Shown: one piece after another, positions 4,649 to 5,649 of the stretch | Position numbering within the stretch: the first letter of the stretch is position 1 | Layout of the letters: every line of letters begins with the position of its first letter | NCBI GenBank assembly: GCA_964483045.1 | Contig: CAYZZK010000064.1 | Coordinates: 1-5,649 of the forward strand | Length of the DNA stretch: 5,649 nt | Direction: 5' to 3' | From: JBBTYG01 sp964483045 | GTDB taxonomy: Bacteria; Patescibacteriota; Minisyncoccia; UBA6257; 2-01-FULL-56-20 | The notes under the pieces: model-generated | What the model was told of the DNA's origin: nothing | Seen by the model: the letters and a program-made list of their open reading frames with translations, nothing else | Database searches by the model: none | Translations under genes and position numbers: made by a program

Positions 4649-5649
4649 ATGCGGAAGAAAATTCTCGATCTAGAATTGGAAAAGAATTTAAAGAGGGCTG
4701 CCCGACTACGGATCGAATCCACGCCGGTTATTTTCGACGCGGCCAAGGCAGGGGATAAAAAATCTCTTACATCGCTCTTATCTCGCGGCTATATTAAGCG
4801 GGTCGTAGACGATTATGCGGAACAGCAGCGCGAACTTTTCGCAGTCAAAAATCCTTCTCGCGTATACACCTCTTATTTTACGGAGGAATTCGAAGCGCAT
4901 TATAAAGCACTCCGAAGGAAAATTCCGATTGCATTTCATGGCCGGTGGGCTTATTTCCCCTGGCTTTTCGCAGCTGTTCACATTCTTGAGGACGAGGATT
5001 TCCAATTGGTGAGGATGGCGCGCAATCGGAATCTCATTAACGCGCACGAACAGAAAAGATTTTATAATTCCGTTATCGGGATCGGGGGATTGAGTGTAGG
5101 AAACAGCGTCGCTTTGGCAATTGTTTTGCAGGGCGGAGGGCGGCATATCCGGCTCGCGGATCACGATGCGCTCGCGCTTTCCAATATAAACCGGGTTCGC
5201 GCCGGCGTAGAAAACTTGGGATTGCCGAAAGTCGAGATGACTGCCCGGCAAATTTATGAAATAAATCCGTATTCAAAGGTGGAAATTTTCTCCGAGGGAC
5301 TCACGCGGGAGAATATCAAAAGATTTTTTGCCGGGCCGCCGAAACTCGATATCGTGATTGACGAGCTCGATAACCTCGCAGTGAAATTTCTTATCCGAGA
5401 AGAGGCCCGCCGCCACGAACTCGCGGTGGTGATGGCTGCGGACAACGGGGATAACGCGGTCGTGGACGTTGAGCGGTACGACATAAATCCCAAAACCCGG
5501 TTTTTCCACGGACGCATGGGTACGGTTTCGTACGAGAGGTTGTCTGCGCTAGACAAGTTTGGGATCGGAAAGATGATTACGAAGCACGTTGGCCCCGAAA
5601 ATGTCACCGAGCGGATTTACTACGGCGATCGCGGTGATTGCGAATCCGG
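4649..5649 (+). CDS. ThiF-family E1-like adenylyltransferase, Rv1355c type (3' end outside window)
   Basis: The visible 333 residues are open to the window edge. E1/ThiF proteins bind ATP and adenylate a C-terminal or small-molecule carboxylate, often passing it on for sulfur or amide chemistry. The Rossmann nucleotide-binding loop is GIGGLSVG (144-151), followed by LADHD (169-173), the SNINR motif (178-182) with R182, the ATP-contacting K194 (LGLPK) and a metal/ATP-site DELDN (238-242). An N-terminal region of about 140 residues precedes this, with WAYFPW (100-105) and RNRNLINAHEQ (125-135). From memory, this extension and the core closely follow mycobacterial Rv1355c, which carries a C-terminal nitroreductase domain. 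Whether one follows here is beyond the window. The start ATG lies 8 bases after the ligase stop, without a Shine-Dalgarno, indicating an operon. Confident on fold; function unassigned. Confidence 0.88.
   Translation, partial: MRKKILDLELEKNLKRAARLRIESTPVIFDAAKAGDKKSLTSLLSRGYIKRVVDDYAEQQRELFAVKNPSRVYTSYFTEEFEAHYKALRRKIPIAFHGRWAYFPWLFAAVHILEDEDFQLVRMARNRNLINAHEQKRFYNSVIGIGGLSVGNSVALAIVLQGGGRHIRLADHDALALSNINRVRAGVENLGLPKVEMTARQIYEINPYSKVEIFSEGLTRENIKRFFAGPPKLDIVIDELDNLAVKFLIREEARRHELAVVMAADNGDNAVVDVERYDINPKTRFFHGRMGTVSYERLSALDKFGIGKMITKHVGPENVTERIYYGDRGDCES

Noticed and set aside
4778..5607. Long minus-strand open frames at the right end
   Set aside because: They are shadows of the ThiF-family gene, which is open for 333 codons on the plus strand with clear E1 motifs.
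1..5649. CRISPR array, tRNA or rRNA genes
   Set aside because: No regularly spaced direct repeats, tRNA-like cloverleaf or rRNA-like sequence was seen.

Overview
The window looks like a piece of a reduced bacterial genome, most probably Patescibacteria/CPR (Parcubacteria-like). This is an inference from several signs. Genes are tightly packed. No gene has a convincing Shine-Dalgarno sequence. Three genes start 7 to 14 bases after an extended -10 box, as expected for leaderless or nearly leaderless mRNAs. Release factor 1 lacks its usual N-terminal domain. One secreted protein has the N-terminal layout I associate with CPR surface proteins (signal peptide, then a W-x-x-P-T-x-P-P-P-x-G-N-x-x-A-P-L-N-x-G stretch). 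Stops are TAA and TGA, and no gene contains an in-frame TGA, so the standard bacterial code fits and the SR1/Gracilibacteria code does not.

Layout. Positions 1-669 (minus strand) hold most of a release factor 1 gene (prfA) whose 3' end lies outside the window. A 69-base divergent intergenic region (670-738) carries a 14-bp perfect palindrome and a strong extended -10 promoter. That promoter drives two tandem, paralogous, single-domain response-regulator receivers (739-1227 and 1233-1637). The next gap (1638-1879) has no credible gene. It contains a 150-bp element bounded by a 16-bp perfect inverted repeat and flanked by a 9-bp direct repeat, then a sequence identical to the DnaA-box consensus, then a second extended -10 promoter. 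Positions 1880-2929 encode a secreted, fibre-like surface protein with a Cys-containing C-terminal module. After a 127-base gap, a third promoter of the same type leads into a two-gene operon. Its first gene (3057-4640) is a PaaK/CapK-like adenylate-forming enzyme. Its second (4649 to the window end) is an E1-like ThiF-family protein of the Rv1355c type. That second gene runs off the window.

How the genes may work together. The receivers have no output domain, so their partner must lie elsewhere. The best candidate for an unusual system is the 3057-5649 operon, where two different carboxylate-adenylating folds, an acyl-CoA-ligase-like enzyme and an E1-like enzyme, are encoded 8 bases apart. 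This suggests a small-molecule or acyl/peptide modification pathway. The substrate cannot be read from the sequence.
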